A DNA stretch of 64,000 nt from Deltaproteobacteria bacterium (GTDB taxonomy: Bacteria; Myxococcota_A; Polyangia; HGW-17; SLPX01): assembly GCA_021162935.1 (NCBI GenBank), contig JAGGXR010000030.1, positions 1-64,000 of the forward strand, given 5' to 3'. A model generated the notes under the pieces. That model had not been told where the DNA came from, made no database searches, and worked only from the letters and a program-made list of their open reading frames with translations. The translations under genes were made by a program, and so were the position numbers. Positions 26,728 through 34,985 of this stretch are shown one piece after another. Numbering within the stretch: the first letter of the stretch is position 1; each line of letters opens with the position of its first letter.

Positions 26728-26750
26728 GGCCGCTCCTCCGGCCGCCTTTT
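26728..26750 (+). terminator. Possible rho-independent terminator
   Basis: GGCCG and CGGCC can pair across a six-base loop and are followed by GCCTTTT. It lies about 90 bases after the FHA gene. The stem is only five pairs and the T-run is short, so this is weak. Confidence 0.3.
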
Positions 26751-26899
26751 GCAGGGCCTCCCGGTCCTCCTGCTGCTGCCAACGCAAAGTTTCGGACTGC
26801 CCCTTCGGGATTGGTACCGATCCTCCAGACGACAATTTGTCGCCGAGCGCTCCTGGCTTCTCGAAACTGAAATGAATGGGGGAAAAGAGGTAGGGGGTC

Positions 26900-26930
26900 G
26901 GGGGGCTCAAGCAGCCCCCCTTCTCCTTGG
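26900..26930 (-). terminator. Terminator-like hairpin after the metalloprotease gene
   Basis: An eight-base perfect stem (GGGGGGCT ... AGCCCCCC, loop CAAGC) lies about 20 bases beyond the stop codon of the minus-strand metalloprotease. On the minus strand it is followed by a C/T-rich stretch (CGACCCCCTACCTCTTTT). It can also serve the plus strand, where TTCTCCTT follows. The rest of the 26636-26940 gap holds no gene. Confidence 0.55.
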
Positions 26931-26940
26931 GAACGAACTG

Positions 26941-29900
26941 CTACTCCATACCGTGCGCGCCGTAGCTCGGATGATTGTACATGTACGAAATGGACCTGCC
27001 CATTTCCAGGTTCATCACGTAGTCCTCCAGGTGCCTCTTCGCCCTGAAGAACATGTTGTACCCCACATCGCCAACCTGGCAGGCTTGTCCGCCGCAGGCG
27101 GTCAGAGCCGCCTGGTACTGATCGGCGAGCAACTGCGCCCGGTCCAGCATATTGGCTCCGATGGAGACATCCACCGACACACCAGCCACGGTTCTGTTCG
27201 GATAACGGACAGCCTTGTAGATCTTGTGGGAAATCGGATCCGAGAACGTGACCATCTCACAGCCATCATTGGCCAGGTCCTGGCATTGGCTAAAGTCAAA
27301 GCTTTCTTCGGAACCAGCGACGAACACGCGCCACTTGTCGAGAAACTCCTGGCTGTAATTCATCGGGAACATGGCCATGCCGAAGACGTCTGTGTAGAGC
27401 TGGGTCGTGAAGGTATGACCCGGATCCAGGTACTTGTTCGTGAACGTCAGGGTGATGTTCGGATCGTCTTCACGCAGCGTGGCCTGGAGTGCCTCGCATG
27501 GCTGCAGGCTCATGTCGGAAAACTGCACATGCTCGACATACTTGTTGCCATCCTGGTCCTGGCAGATTCTCGGCGCGCTGAGTTTCAGGTTGTTGTTCTG
27601 AATGGACGTAATGAGCGCCATGATCTGCGTGGGATACACCCGTGCGAAGTTGATGGTATACAGCCTGAAATCGGCCTGAGTGTCGCGGCCCATGAAGTTG
27701 TTCGACGCGATGGCCATTTCCTGCAGGGCAATCGGTCGATCGTAGAACTGTCCGTACCGGAGCTTCTTCAGGTACCACTGGTAGCCCAGGTCGAAGTCCC
27801 AGGTGTCGTCCCAGTACTTTCCATCGATCATCTGGACGTTCATGTCGCACTGCTGCTCGAGCTGGCCGAGCGTGGCTGCGTCGTAGTTCATCGGATCGAG
27901 GGGATTCTTCATGTAATGCGTGCCGTCCGGGTCTGTGTAGTTCGCAGACTCGGCATCGCATCCGTAAAAGCCAGGCGCCGGCACGTTCATGACACGGGTG
28001 AAGGTGTCGAAAACACGGGCCACGGCGATGGTGTAGAAGGCCCAGTCAGTGGTGAAGAAGTTGTCGATCACGTCCGGGGTGCTTTCCCACCACTCGTCCT
28101 GCATCAAGGACCGATACAGGACGTAGTACTGCATGTGGTTCTGCATGACGTCGAAATACCGGCTCACGATCCGGCCAGTGTACTTGTTTTCGTCCCAACC
28201 GAAGGTATAGCGGTCGCGGCCGAAGTTGTTCATGATGTAGTAGTTCTCATAAGCCTGAATGTAGTTGTCCGTGATCTCCAGCAGGTCCGCCCCCTCATCG
28301 AAGTAGTTGCAACCAAGCGAGGTGTTCCTGAATTCATCGGAACAGAACTTGTAGGGAACCAAAATGCGACCCGTCTTGTCAGATTCCAGGTCCGGCTGCG
28401 TGATCAGGACATCATTGTTGGAGATCGAGAACGTGACCGTCCAGCGCTTGGGCCGCCACAGTCGATTCGCCTCTTTGGTGTCCACGACGCCATGGGGAGT
28501 CATGGTTGGATTGTCGGGATCGTAGTACATCCTCGTGGGCAGAATCGCCTTGGGGCCCGTAGAAGTGAATTCGATCGGAGTCGGCCAAGAGAAGGACGAG
28601 AAGGTCTGGATGGTCCCAAGGGTCGACTTGTTCTCAGGCAGGTCACCAGCAACATGATCGAACGACTGCGTATACCCAGCATAGGCGTAGTTGATGGCGG
28701 CCACGTCGTACCGACCCAGACCCCGGAAGTCCGAGTTGAACTTGCCGCCGTAGTCCATGATGGAGGTCCATTGATACTCGGTGATCCGGTTGTCGTCTTC
28801 CCATGCGGAGCGAGGCTGCTGCCACCGCTCTTTGATCTGGGTATCGCCACGCTGCTGGGCACCCTGCTCACGCAGATCCCAGTACTTGTCCATGTAGTTC
28901 ATGGCGTCATAGGAACCGGAGAAGTTGTGGCGCAGGCCCATGTTATGGCCCATCTCGTGAACCGTGACAGGATCAAAGATTCGCCATTTGAGGAACTTCT
29001 TGATTTTGTCGCCGCACTGGCTATCCGAGGCCCATCGCTCCGACAGGCTCATCCCATTGCCGGCGCAGCCGTCGGGATTCTGCGTGAAGTCCGGATTACA
29101 GCCGCAGTACTTCGCGACCGTTTCCTTGGCCAAGCCGATAGAAGAAGGCTCCTCGAAGGGCACCATCTCGGCGTACATGACCGTATTCGCGAAGTGGGCG
29201 AACTTCATCTTCTCGATTGCGCGGATGTAGTTCAGATTCAACCAGGTCAACGGAGAAACCTTACTGCGGAGCGTGCTGCCATAGGCCAAATCCGCTCCGG
29301 AGATCGCTGCTGCCTGCGCCGGGTCGAAGCCTGCGCCTACCAAAGTGGGAAGTCGGTTCATGATAATGTTGTTCGTCATCATCATGTCCTCGACCCAGGT
29401 GTCCCGAATCGAATTCAGCCGAGCGATGTCCGGCCGGGTGCCATTGCCGAGCACGCCGCTGTCGGCCACGGCTCGCGCCTGCTGGCCCATCCAGCGCCGC
29501 AGGGCTGCTGGGCTGCTCGCGTCAGGCTTGGCGTGGCTGTCAATGGCCGCTGCCCAACTCGTATCCATGTTCGCATAGAGCCGCTTCACGTCATTGGGCG
29601 TATACCTGGTCCGCTCCCACGAATACCGGTGGCCGCCGGGCAGCACCTTGGAACTCTTGTCCTCTCGGAATCCCTGCTGGTGCTGCATGTGACGAACGAC
29701 GGCCTGCTGGTAGTAGCCCTTGAGATAGGGAGACCAGGGGAAATTGTCGTCGGTCAGCATGCGCATGATGTCGCGTACCCAGACTGCGTAGGTCTCGAGC
29801 GGAGCGCCGTAGATGTTCGCGACCGCCGAGAAGGCCTCGCCCGTGAGCGGGTCGGCGAAAGGAGGGCCATAACCCAGTGGGCTCGCCTGCTGGGGAGCAT

Positions 29901-31635
29901 TCCAATAGGGGATCTGGCTGTAGCGGATGTCGCCGGCTTCCACATGGCGTCCCACCGGGCCGCAGATCTCCGGATCGCCTTCCTGAACCGGGTTGTTCGG
30001 GCAGAACACCACCATCTGGAAGTTGTTGCCTGGATCCATCTCGGGCCTGGCCGAACAGGAATCTTGGCCGAGCTTGAGGCCCGCGGCTTCGCAGCCAGAA
30101 GCACGCCAGACCACGGCGTTGAACGTATCCGACCACTGCTGCACGACGCGAACGCCCGTTTCCTTGCCTTCTTCAGGATAACTATCATTCACGTAATACA
30201 CAATCGGGCGCAGGCCACGCTCAAAGAACCGAAGGGGATACTTCGATGTGCCTACTGGAGTCGCGTAATAGACCTTCCGACCGTCATACTTGTAGAAGCA
30301 AGGCAGCGGGCGATCCGGGTCACACGTCCACTTCATGGTGAATTTTGCATTCGGGTCGCAGGGGCAGACCACTTCATCGCCGACCGTGGCGACCTCTGAC
30401 GGCAGTTGGTCGGATTTATAGGTGAGCTTGTAAATGGTCTTACCCGAATCGGTGCAGGTGCAGCCGTTGTTCGAGCAACTGTAGGCACCGCCCGAGCAGT
30501 AGCCCTGGGCATAGAGCTGGGCGTTGTCCGAGTCCGCCTTGTCCGCGTCCGCGTACCGGTAGGCCACCTCGGCCAGGATGTAAACCTTGTGGTTGTTGAC
30601 CGTACAGCGACAGGGAGTTCCGTCGCCCGCGCAGGTAAACTTCGCGCTCCCATCGGCCGTGTCGGGGCATTGGGCGTCAGCGTAAATCTGAGCTTCCTCG
30701 TCAGTGGTCGCCTTGGCAAAGCTCTCTTTCCAAAGGTTGCGACGATCGGCGTACCACTTGATGCCACCGACGGAAATGCCGTAGTCCTGGCTGTAGTACT
30801 TCCGCTCCGACAGGAAGTACCCGTACTTGTCCGCGTCCTTCTGGGTGTACTCCAGGGGCTCGTACTCTCGGTCCGGGTCGATCTTCCAAAACGCATTTCG
30901 GACCGTCACCTCGGTGGAGCTACAGGAACTCAAAGACCCGTAGAAGAAGCAATCTGGAATTTGGGTCAGACCCATGAACTCCCAACCTTCGAGATCCCGC
31001 ATGTCCGGAGTGATCAAAAGCTTGTTGACAATACTAATGTAATTGGCTGCACCGTTGTCGTCACGCTCGATCTTGGGAGCATAGGGGCTGGACGGGTCAT
31101 TGATGAAGAAATTGATGGGATCGGTGGTCACGGCGCGCTGCCACATCAAGCTACCCCAGTTGGAGACCAGATTCTCCGACCAGTCCACGCGAATGAACTC
31201 CCTTTGGTACCAAGGGCGCTCGGTGGACTCACGAATGGTGTTCGTCTCCTCGCCCGTGGTGGCGTTGTAGTCCCGGATGATGTCAAATTGTTTTTGGATT
31301 TTCCAGGCACCCAGAACATCACCCTTGTAGCTCGGATCCGCTGTGCGGCTGTCCGTGTTGGCGATGCGGTCATAAGCCAATCTGGCGTACAGGACGTTTT
31401 CCTGGATGTCCCACTTGATGATTGGGACGTCCATGCCGGTTTCACCAACGAACGTCACCGAGCTACCGAGGTTGATATCGATGACAGTGGGCACGTAGTA
31501 CCACTTGCCCTCGAGGTCAGCCTTGGCAAGGATGTTCGGCTGCACGTAACTGCGCGGCGGACGATCCTTGGCGCAACCCGCCACGAGGAAAGCCGCCAGG
31601 ATGGCTACTGAGGAAACTCTTGCTAGACGCGACAT
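26941..31635 (-). CDS. Giant zinc-dependent metalloprotease lipoprotein (metzincin)
   Basis: 1564 residues. The ATG follows GGAGGAG and gives a lipoprotein signal with Cys21 (LAAFLVAGC), so it is anchored in the envelope or outer membrane. The catalytic zinc site is HEMGHNMGLRH near residue 890, an HEXXHXXGXXH metzincin motif, with NFSGSYDAMNY after it. A Cys-rich insert of three to four small units lies at about residues 310-440 (CPDTADGSAKFTCAGDGTPC, CSGGAYSCSNNGCTC, CPCDPNAKFTMKWTC), resembling disulfide-stapled repeats. The gene precedes a beta-barrel protein in the opposite gene order (barrel upstream) and both are on the minus strand. Similar large metalloproteases are common in Myxococcota; a role in predation or surface protein processing is inferred. 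The antisense frames are shadows. Confidence 0.88.
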   Translation of the reverse strand: MSRLARVSSVAILAAFLVAGCAKDRPPRSYVQPNILAKADLEGKWYYVPTVIDINLGSSVTFVGETGMDVPIIKWDIQENVLYARLAYDRIANTDSRTADPSYKGDVLGAWKIQKQFDIIRDYNATTGEETNTIRESTERPWYQREFIRVDWSENLVSNWGSLMWQRAVTTDPINFFINDPSSPYAPKIERDDNGAANYISIVNKLLITPDMRDLEGWEFMGLTQIPDCFFYGSLSSCSSTEVTVRNAFWKIDPDREYEPLEYTQKDADKYGYFLSERKYYSQDYGISVGGIKWYADRRNLWKESFAKATTDEEAQIYADAQCPDTADGSAKFTCAGDGTPCRCTVNNHKVYILAEVAYRYADADKADSDNAQLYAQGYCSGGAYSCSNNGCTCTDSGKTIYKLTYKSDQLPSEVATVGDEVVCPCDPNAKFTMKWTCDPDRPLPCFYKYDGRKVYYATPVGTSKYPLRFFERGLRPIVYYVNDSYPEEGKETGVRVVQQWSDTFNAVVWRASGCEAAGLKLGQDSCSARPEMDPGNNFQMVVFCPNNPVQEGDPEICGPVGRHVEAGDIRYSQIPYWNAPQQASPLGYGPPFADPLTGEAFSAVANIYGAPLETYAVWVRDIMRMLTDDNFPWSPYLKGYYQQAVVRHMQHQQGFREDKSSKVLPGGHRYSWERTRYTPNDVKRLYANMDTSWAAAIDSHAKPDASSPAALRRWMGQQARAVADSGVLGNGTRPDIARLNSIRDTWVEDMMMTNNIIMNRLPTLVGAGFDPAQAAAISGADLAYGSTLRSKVSPLTWLNLNYIRAIEKMKFAHFANTVMYAEMVPFEEPSSIGLAKETVAKYCGCNPDFTQNPDGCAGNGMSLSERWASDSQCGDKIKKFLKWRIFDPVTVHEMGHNMGLRHNFSGSYDAMNYMDKYWDLREQGAQQRGDTQIKERWQQPRSAWEDDNRITEYQWTSIMDYGGKFNSDFRGLGRYDVAAINYAYAGYTQSFDHVAGDLPENKSTLGTIQTFSSFSWPTPIEFTSTGPKAILPTRMYYDPDNPTMTPHGVVDTKEANRLWRPKRWTVTFSISNNDVLITQPDLESDKTGRILVPYKFCSDEFRNTSLGCNYFDEGADLLEITDNYIQAYENYYIMNNFGRDRYTFGWDENKYTGRIVSRYFDVMQNHMQYYVLYRSLMQDEWWESTPDVIDNFFTTDWAFYTIAVARVFDTFTRVMNVPAPGFYGCDAESANYTDPDGTHYMKNPLDPMNYDAATLGQLEQQCDMNVQMIDGKYWDDTWDFDLGYQWYLKKLRYGQFYDRPIALQEMAIASNNFMGRDTQADFRLYTINFARVYPTQIMALITSIQNNNLKLSAPRICQDQDGNKYVEHVQFSDMSLQPCEALQATLREDDPNITLTFTNKYLDPGHTFTTQLYTDVFGMAMFPMNYSQEFLDKWRVFVAGSEESFDFSQCQDLANDGCEMVTFSDPISHKIYKAVRYPNRTVAGVSVDVSIGANMLDRAQLLADQYQAALTACGGQACQVGDVGYNMFFRAKRHLEDYVMNLEMGRSISYMYNHPSYGAHGME

Positions 31636-31699
31636 TGTTTCTTCTCCTCCATACTCGTTAAGGACCTACAATTCATCCAGTTCTGGTTGTGTCTTGTGT

Positions 31700-32986
31700 T
31701 TATTCCAATTGCTCTTCGAGCGCCGTTTTTCGCTTCTGCGTCATCCCCATGTACACCTTGTGCAGAAACTTGTCGGTGTAGAACGTCAGGTAGACCGCAA
31801 ACATGCTGTACCGATTGTAGTTCGTGACCAAGAAGGCCTGCTGGTAGCTGCGGCTGTCCGGCTTGCGCTCGGGCGCCTGAGTGATGAATCCCGCCGTTGC
31901 CTTGAGATAGGGCAAAATCTTATAGGAAAGCAAAATGCTGAACGACTGGTAGTCGCGAAGCTGGTACGACTCGGCCTTGCCGTAGCCCCGAACGTCATAC
32001 GTGTTCTGACAGATATTCGTGGTCGTGCCATTGCCCAGGTCCAGCGTGCAGTATGCATTGGATTGGTAGGGCGCCACCCACTGGTACTGATAACCCAGGT
32101 ACAGGCCGAATCCCTTTGGGAACACGACATATCCCCAAATGTCGTGACTCAGAGCGTCGTGCGGGTTGAATGACGTAGACACGTAATCGTAGTCATCCGA
32201 GCCAGTCGCTCCGGCGTTGTCCCCCTGCCAACTGCTGTAGTTGTCCTTGACCGAAGGAGTGTCGTACTTCCAAAAATAATGGACCCAAGAGAAATTGTAC
32301 CCGACGCCGATCATGAAGTGACGTGGCAGTTGGAAGAATCTGGTCAAACCAAGAGACGTCATCAGATAGGTGCGCAGCCCTTTATTTCGACTCTGGATCG
32401 AGGTGGGGATCGTCATGGTGAACCCGCCGTCGATCATAATTTTTGCCTTCGGAATCGTATACCAGCTGTCGTTCGTCAGATTCAGGGTAATGTCCGAGTA
32501 GTTGGCCCGACGATCCGCACCAGACACCTGATACTTGGTTTGGGCTGAACCACTGTTGGACAGGTATCCATCCTGGTCCTGGATAGGCAGATACTGAGTT
32601 TGACTGCCTGCGTAGTTCGGATTCGAAAAGCTCGTGCCTCGGTATGTAGCACTGGTGCCGACGAGTTCGTTCGACACGGCAAACCGGGCCGACGCCCTCA
32701 ATCCACTGAGAAACTTGTTCTTCTTGAAAAAGACGCCACCCAAACGCCAGTCCAACTTGAACTTATAGTAAAAAATCCACTCCGCCCCTTCCATCTGGGA
32801 GTTGATGGAATTGACGCTCTGCCAAGTAAAACTCAAGTTCAAGCCATACAAGTTCAATTTCTTGGGCTTTGACTTCGCCTTCTTCGCCACCTGAGCCTCT
32901 GTCTTGTTCTTGGACTCGTCCGCTCGGGCGGACGTGGCAAGACCAAGGAAAAGCACCAGGGCCAAAAGTCCGGCAACACGTCTCAC
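31700..32986 (-). CDS. Outer-membrane beta-barrel protein, secreted
   Basis: About 428 residues. The GTG at 32986 sits seven bases after GGAGG; an ATG two codons upstream is too close to it. A signal peptide (VRRVAGLLALVLFLGLATSARA) leads to a Lys-rich segment and a barrel rich in alternating hydrophobic and aromatic residues (FYYKFKLDWRLGGVFF, YGLNLSFTWQSV, IWGYVVFPKGFGLYLGYQYQW, FSILLSYKILPYLKATAGF, SMFAVYLTFYT). The terminal residues are charged rather than a classic Phe/Trp end. It lies upstream of the giant metalloprotease, 64 bases apart, so the two are probably one operon. The barrel could export, anchor or be processed by the protease; no family name is assigned. Confidence 0.75.
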   Translation of the reverse strand: MRRVAGLLALVLFLGLATSARADESKNKTEAQVAKKAKSKPKKLNLYGLNLSFTWQSVNSINSQMEGAEWIFYYKFKLDWRLGGVFFKKNKFLSGLRASARFAVSNELVGTSATYRGTSFSNPNYAGSQTQYLPIQDQDGYLSNSGSAQTKYQVSGADRRANYSDITLNLTNDSWYTIPKAKIMIDGGFTMTIPTSIQSRNKGLRTYLMTSLGLTRFFQLPRHFMIGVGYNFSWVHYFWKYDTPSVKDNYSSWQGDNAGATGSDDYDYVSTSFNPHDALSHDIWGYVVFPKGFGLYLGYQYQWVAPYQSNAYCTLDLGNGTTTNICQNTYDVRGYGKAESYQLRDYQSFSILLSYKILPYLKATAGFITQAPERKPDSRSYQQAFLVTNYNRYSMFAVYLTFYTDKFLHKVYMGMTQKRKTALEEQLE

Positions 32987-33286
32987 GGTCATTCCTCCGG
33001 TTCGGGTTACATTCGAGACACTGCATTGCTGCAGCCATGCTTCAAGTTTTGGGCCAAGATTTAGGCCATTGATGCATCCAGGTCAAGGAATTTCTCCGGC
33101 GCAAGAAAGTTTTGTGTTTTCAAGACCAAGGTTCTCTCAGCAACCAAAAAACGTACCCGTCGGCACCGTTCGGAAAGGATCGGTTGCCTGTCAGAAAATG
33201 AACCACTGCGCCACAACCGTCTGGTTTGTGCTTTTTTCGTCCGTTATCCGCCGCAACCACCAGACAACGAGACGCAGGAACCTGGT

Positions 33287-33305
33287 CATGAGATGCGATC
33301 TCATG
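33287..33305. repeat. Perfect 8-bp inverted repeat with 3-base spacer
   Basis: CATGAGAT, GCG, ATCTCATG. The arms are exact. It is in the middle of the 700-base gap upstream of the Fic gene. No T-run follows on either strand, so an operator-like role is possible. Confidence 0.4.
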
Positions 33306-33631
33306 GAAACACCGTGACCACCACAGACAATCATTTTGGCCAATGCCAACCAAAAAAACATCGTGTTTTACACTCTTGCCCGGCTGGCGTCTCTCCATTT
33401 TTAGGAAGAAAGAATTCTGGGGGGCAATGGACGAGATGTCGTTTGACGTGCGAAAATCGGTGGTCGCAGCCCGAAAAAAGGGGGGGGGAATCTTGAAAAC
33501 GGGGATCAACAAAATTTTTCGGCCGCAACTCGGCCACCATCTCTTGATCCTCCGTGCCATCGTGCTACCCGCCCCGTTCCCCCCCGGTGCCCTGCTCACT
33601 GTGGATCGAAGCCAGCGCCCAATTTCGCCCC

Positions 33632-33659
33632 TTGACAAACCTATTTCCCTCACTAAATT
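33632..33659 (+). promoter_or_regulatory. Sigma70-type promoter for the Fic-fold gene
   Basis: A perfect -35 TTGACA (33632-33637), a 16-base spacer, and TAAATT (33654-33659, four of six matches). Transcription would begin near 33666, leaving a leader of about 30 bases before the ATG at 33697. Confidence 0.5.
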
Positions 33660-33696
33660 GGACTTCAATTCGAAATGGGACAGATAGCCAACACCA

Positions 33697-34479
33697 ATGA
33701 ACTTCGCGCAGCACCACACAACGCTCGACGCTGGCATGGAGGCCCTCCAGGCGGAGATGTCACATGCCGACGAAACCCTCGTCCGAGACATCCAGGAAAA
33801 ATTCCTGATCTCCTGGCTCTATCACGATAATGCCCTCGACGGCGTGGTGCTGACCTACCATGAACTGAAGGCTGCCATCGACGAACGGATCATCAGCGAC
33901 AGCAGCCTCATTCCCATGTATGACAGCATCCGCGCGCAAAAAAAGGCCATCGACATCGTCAAACAACAGGCGTCCAAGCGACGTGCTGGTATCACGATGG
34001 AATTCATCAAAAAGCTCCACAGAACCCTGACGGTGGACGACGACCCGCTCTATCAGCAATACCGCAAGGAAAACCCCTTGCATCGGCTCTACTTCCACGA
34101 AATCGTGCCCCCGGAAAAAATCTCGTACCGACTCCGGAAACTCGTGGACTGGACCAAATCCGACGACTTCAAGAAAAGCCACCCGCTCAACAAGGCGGCC
34201 CAGCTCCATCTCAACTTCATCACGATCTACCCCTGGCTGAAAAACTCGGGCAAGGTGGCGCGACTCCTGATGAACTTCATTCTCATGCGCCACGGATACG
34301 TGCCGGCGGTCATCCACGCCGTGCATCGACAGCGGTACTATGAAGTCCTACGTTCCGCTTCGTACCAGGACCTGGCCAATCTCATTGCCGAGTCGCTCAA
34401 CAACGCCATCGAGTCCACTCTGAAATACGCATCGGAGTCTTCTCTGGATCAGCCTTCCTCAGACATGCCGGCCCGCTGA
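33697..34479 (+). CDS. Fic-fold protein with degenerate active-site motif
   Basis: 260 residues. The Fic core is recognisable: FIKKLHRTL near 105, HPLNKAAQLHLNFITIYPW near 162-180, SGKVARLLMNFILMRHGY near 183-200 and RQRYYEVLRSASY near 212. Aligned with the canonical HPFxDGNGRxxR motif, this protein reads YPWLKNSGKVAR: the catalytic His is Tyr, the metal-binding Asp is Lys, the Gly-Asn pair is Asn-Ser and the first Arg is Lys, while the central Gly and last Arg remain. The N-terminal helix where class II Fic proteins carry the inhibitory (S/T)xxxE(G/N) motif reads YHDNALDGV. AMPylation is therefore unlikely; a binding role or another chemistry is possible. Its 3' end overlaps the convergent ogt gene by 31 bases. 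Confidence 0.8.
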   Translation: MNFAQHHTTLDAGMEALQAEMSHADETLVRDIQEKFLISWLYHDNALDGVVLTYHELKAAIDERIISDSSLIPMYDSIRAQKKAIDIVKQQASKRRAGITMEFIKKLHRTLTVDDDPLYQQYRKENPLHRLYFHEIVPPEKISYRLRKLVDWTKSDDFKKSHPLNKAAQLHLNFITIYPWLKNSGKVARLLMNFILMRHGYVPAVIHAVHRQRYYEVLRSASYQDLANLIAESLNNAIESTLKYASESSLDQPSSDMPAR

Positions 34480-34985
34480 GTCCAAGTCAGACCCGCCAAA
34501 ATCGTCTGCGACAAGGAAAGATCTGCCCCCTGTTCCAACGCCAGCAAGGCGCGTTTCCATTCGAGTCCCGGCGTGAAACCGCCGAGCCCGGCAGCGGCGA
34601 CCACGCGATGACATGGGAAAATGATGGGGCAGGGGTTGGCACCCAAGGCACGCCCCACGGATCGACCAGCCCCAGGCCGGCCGATCCTGGACGCAAGCTG
34701 TCCATACGTCACCGTGGTCCCATATGGAATCGAGCGCAATGACTCGATGACCGTTCTGGCGAAGGCCGACACGGTCAGTCGACAGGAAACGTCGACACCA
34801 AGCGATTGCCCATGCAGATAGGACGCGAAAGCTCGAAGTGCCGCGTCCGTCTGCATCCGACCTTTCGCCATTCCGACAGGAGGATCATCCCAACCAAGCC
34901 CCACCCGAACAAGGCGTCCCCCATCGTCGAAAAAAAGCAGAATCGGCCCTATGGTCCAATCGATCCTGCGCCAGAACAGCGTCAT
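34449..34985 (-). CDS. ogt: Methylated-DNA--[protein]-cysteine S-methyltransferase
   Basis: 178 residues. The start is the ATG that overlaps the stop of the upstream FHA gene in ATGA; the longer open frame is spurious. The C-terminal DNA-binding/transfer domain has FARTVIESLRSIPYGTTVTYGQLA near 85-105, RSVGRALGANP near 115 and the acceptor-cysteine motif PCHRVV near 124, followed by LGGFTPGLEWKRALLALE. This protein removes methyl groups from O6-methylguanine by suicidal transfer to the Cys. Length and domain order fit Ogt/AGT. It is the last gene of the minus-strand operon starting at 40563 and overlaps the convergent Fic gene at its 3' end. Confidence 0.9.
   Translation of the reverse strand: MTLFWRRIDWTIGPILLFFDDGGRLVRVGLGWDDPPVGMAKGRMQTDAALRAFASYLHGQSLGVDVSCRLTVSAFARTVIESLRSIPYGTTVTYGQLASRIGRPGAGRSVGRALGANPCPIIFPCHRVVAAAGLGGFTPGLEWKRALLALEQGADLSLSQTILAGLTWTQRAGMSEEG

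Larger units (their letters stand above)
32987..33696. other. Long intergenic region with inverted repeat and G-tract, no gene
   Basis: About 700 bases lie between the divergent barrel and Fic genes. Frames crossing it have no protein character. It holds a 19-base inverted repeat (33287-33305), a run of nine G (33480-33488) after six A, several short A/T tracts and a strong promoter at 33632-33659 for the Fic gene. No tRNA, known ncRNA or IS end was recognised. Confidence 0.5.

Noticed and set aside
26749-30399. Very long plus-strand open frame antisense to the metalloprotease
   Set aside because: It exactly mirrors a gene with a signal peptide and zinc motif on the other strand and has no domain or Shine-Dalgarno of its own; it is a codon-usage shadow.
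33343-33687. Frame across the G9 tract upstream of the Fic gene
   Set aside because: No protein character; the stretch is treated as intergenic.
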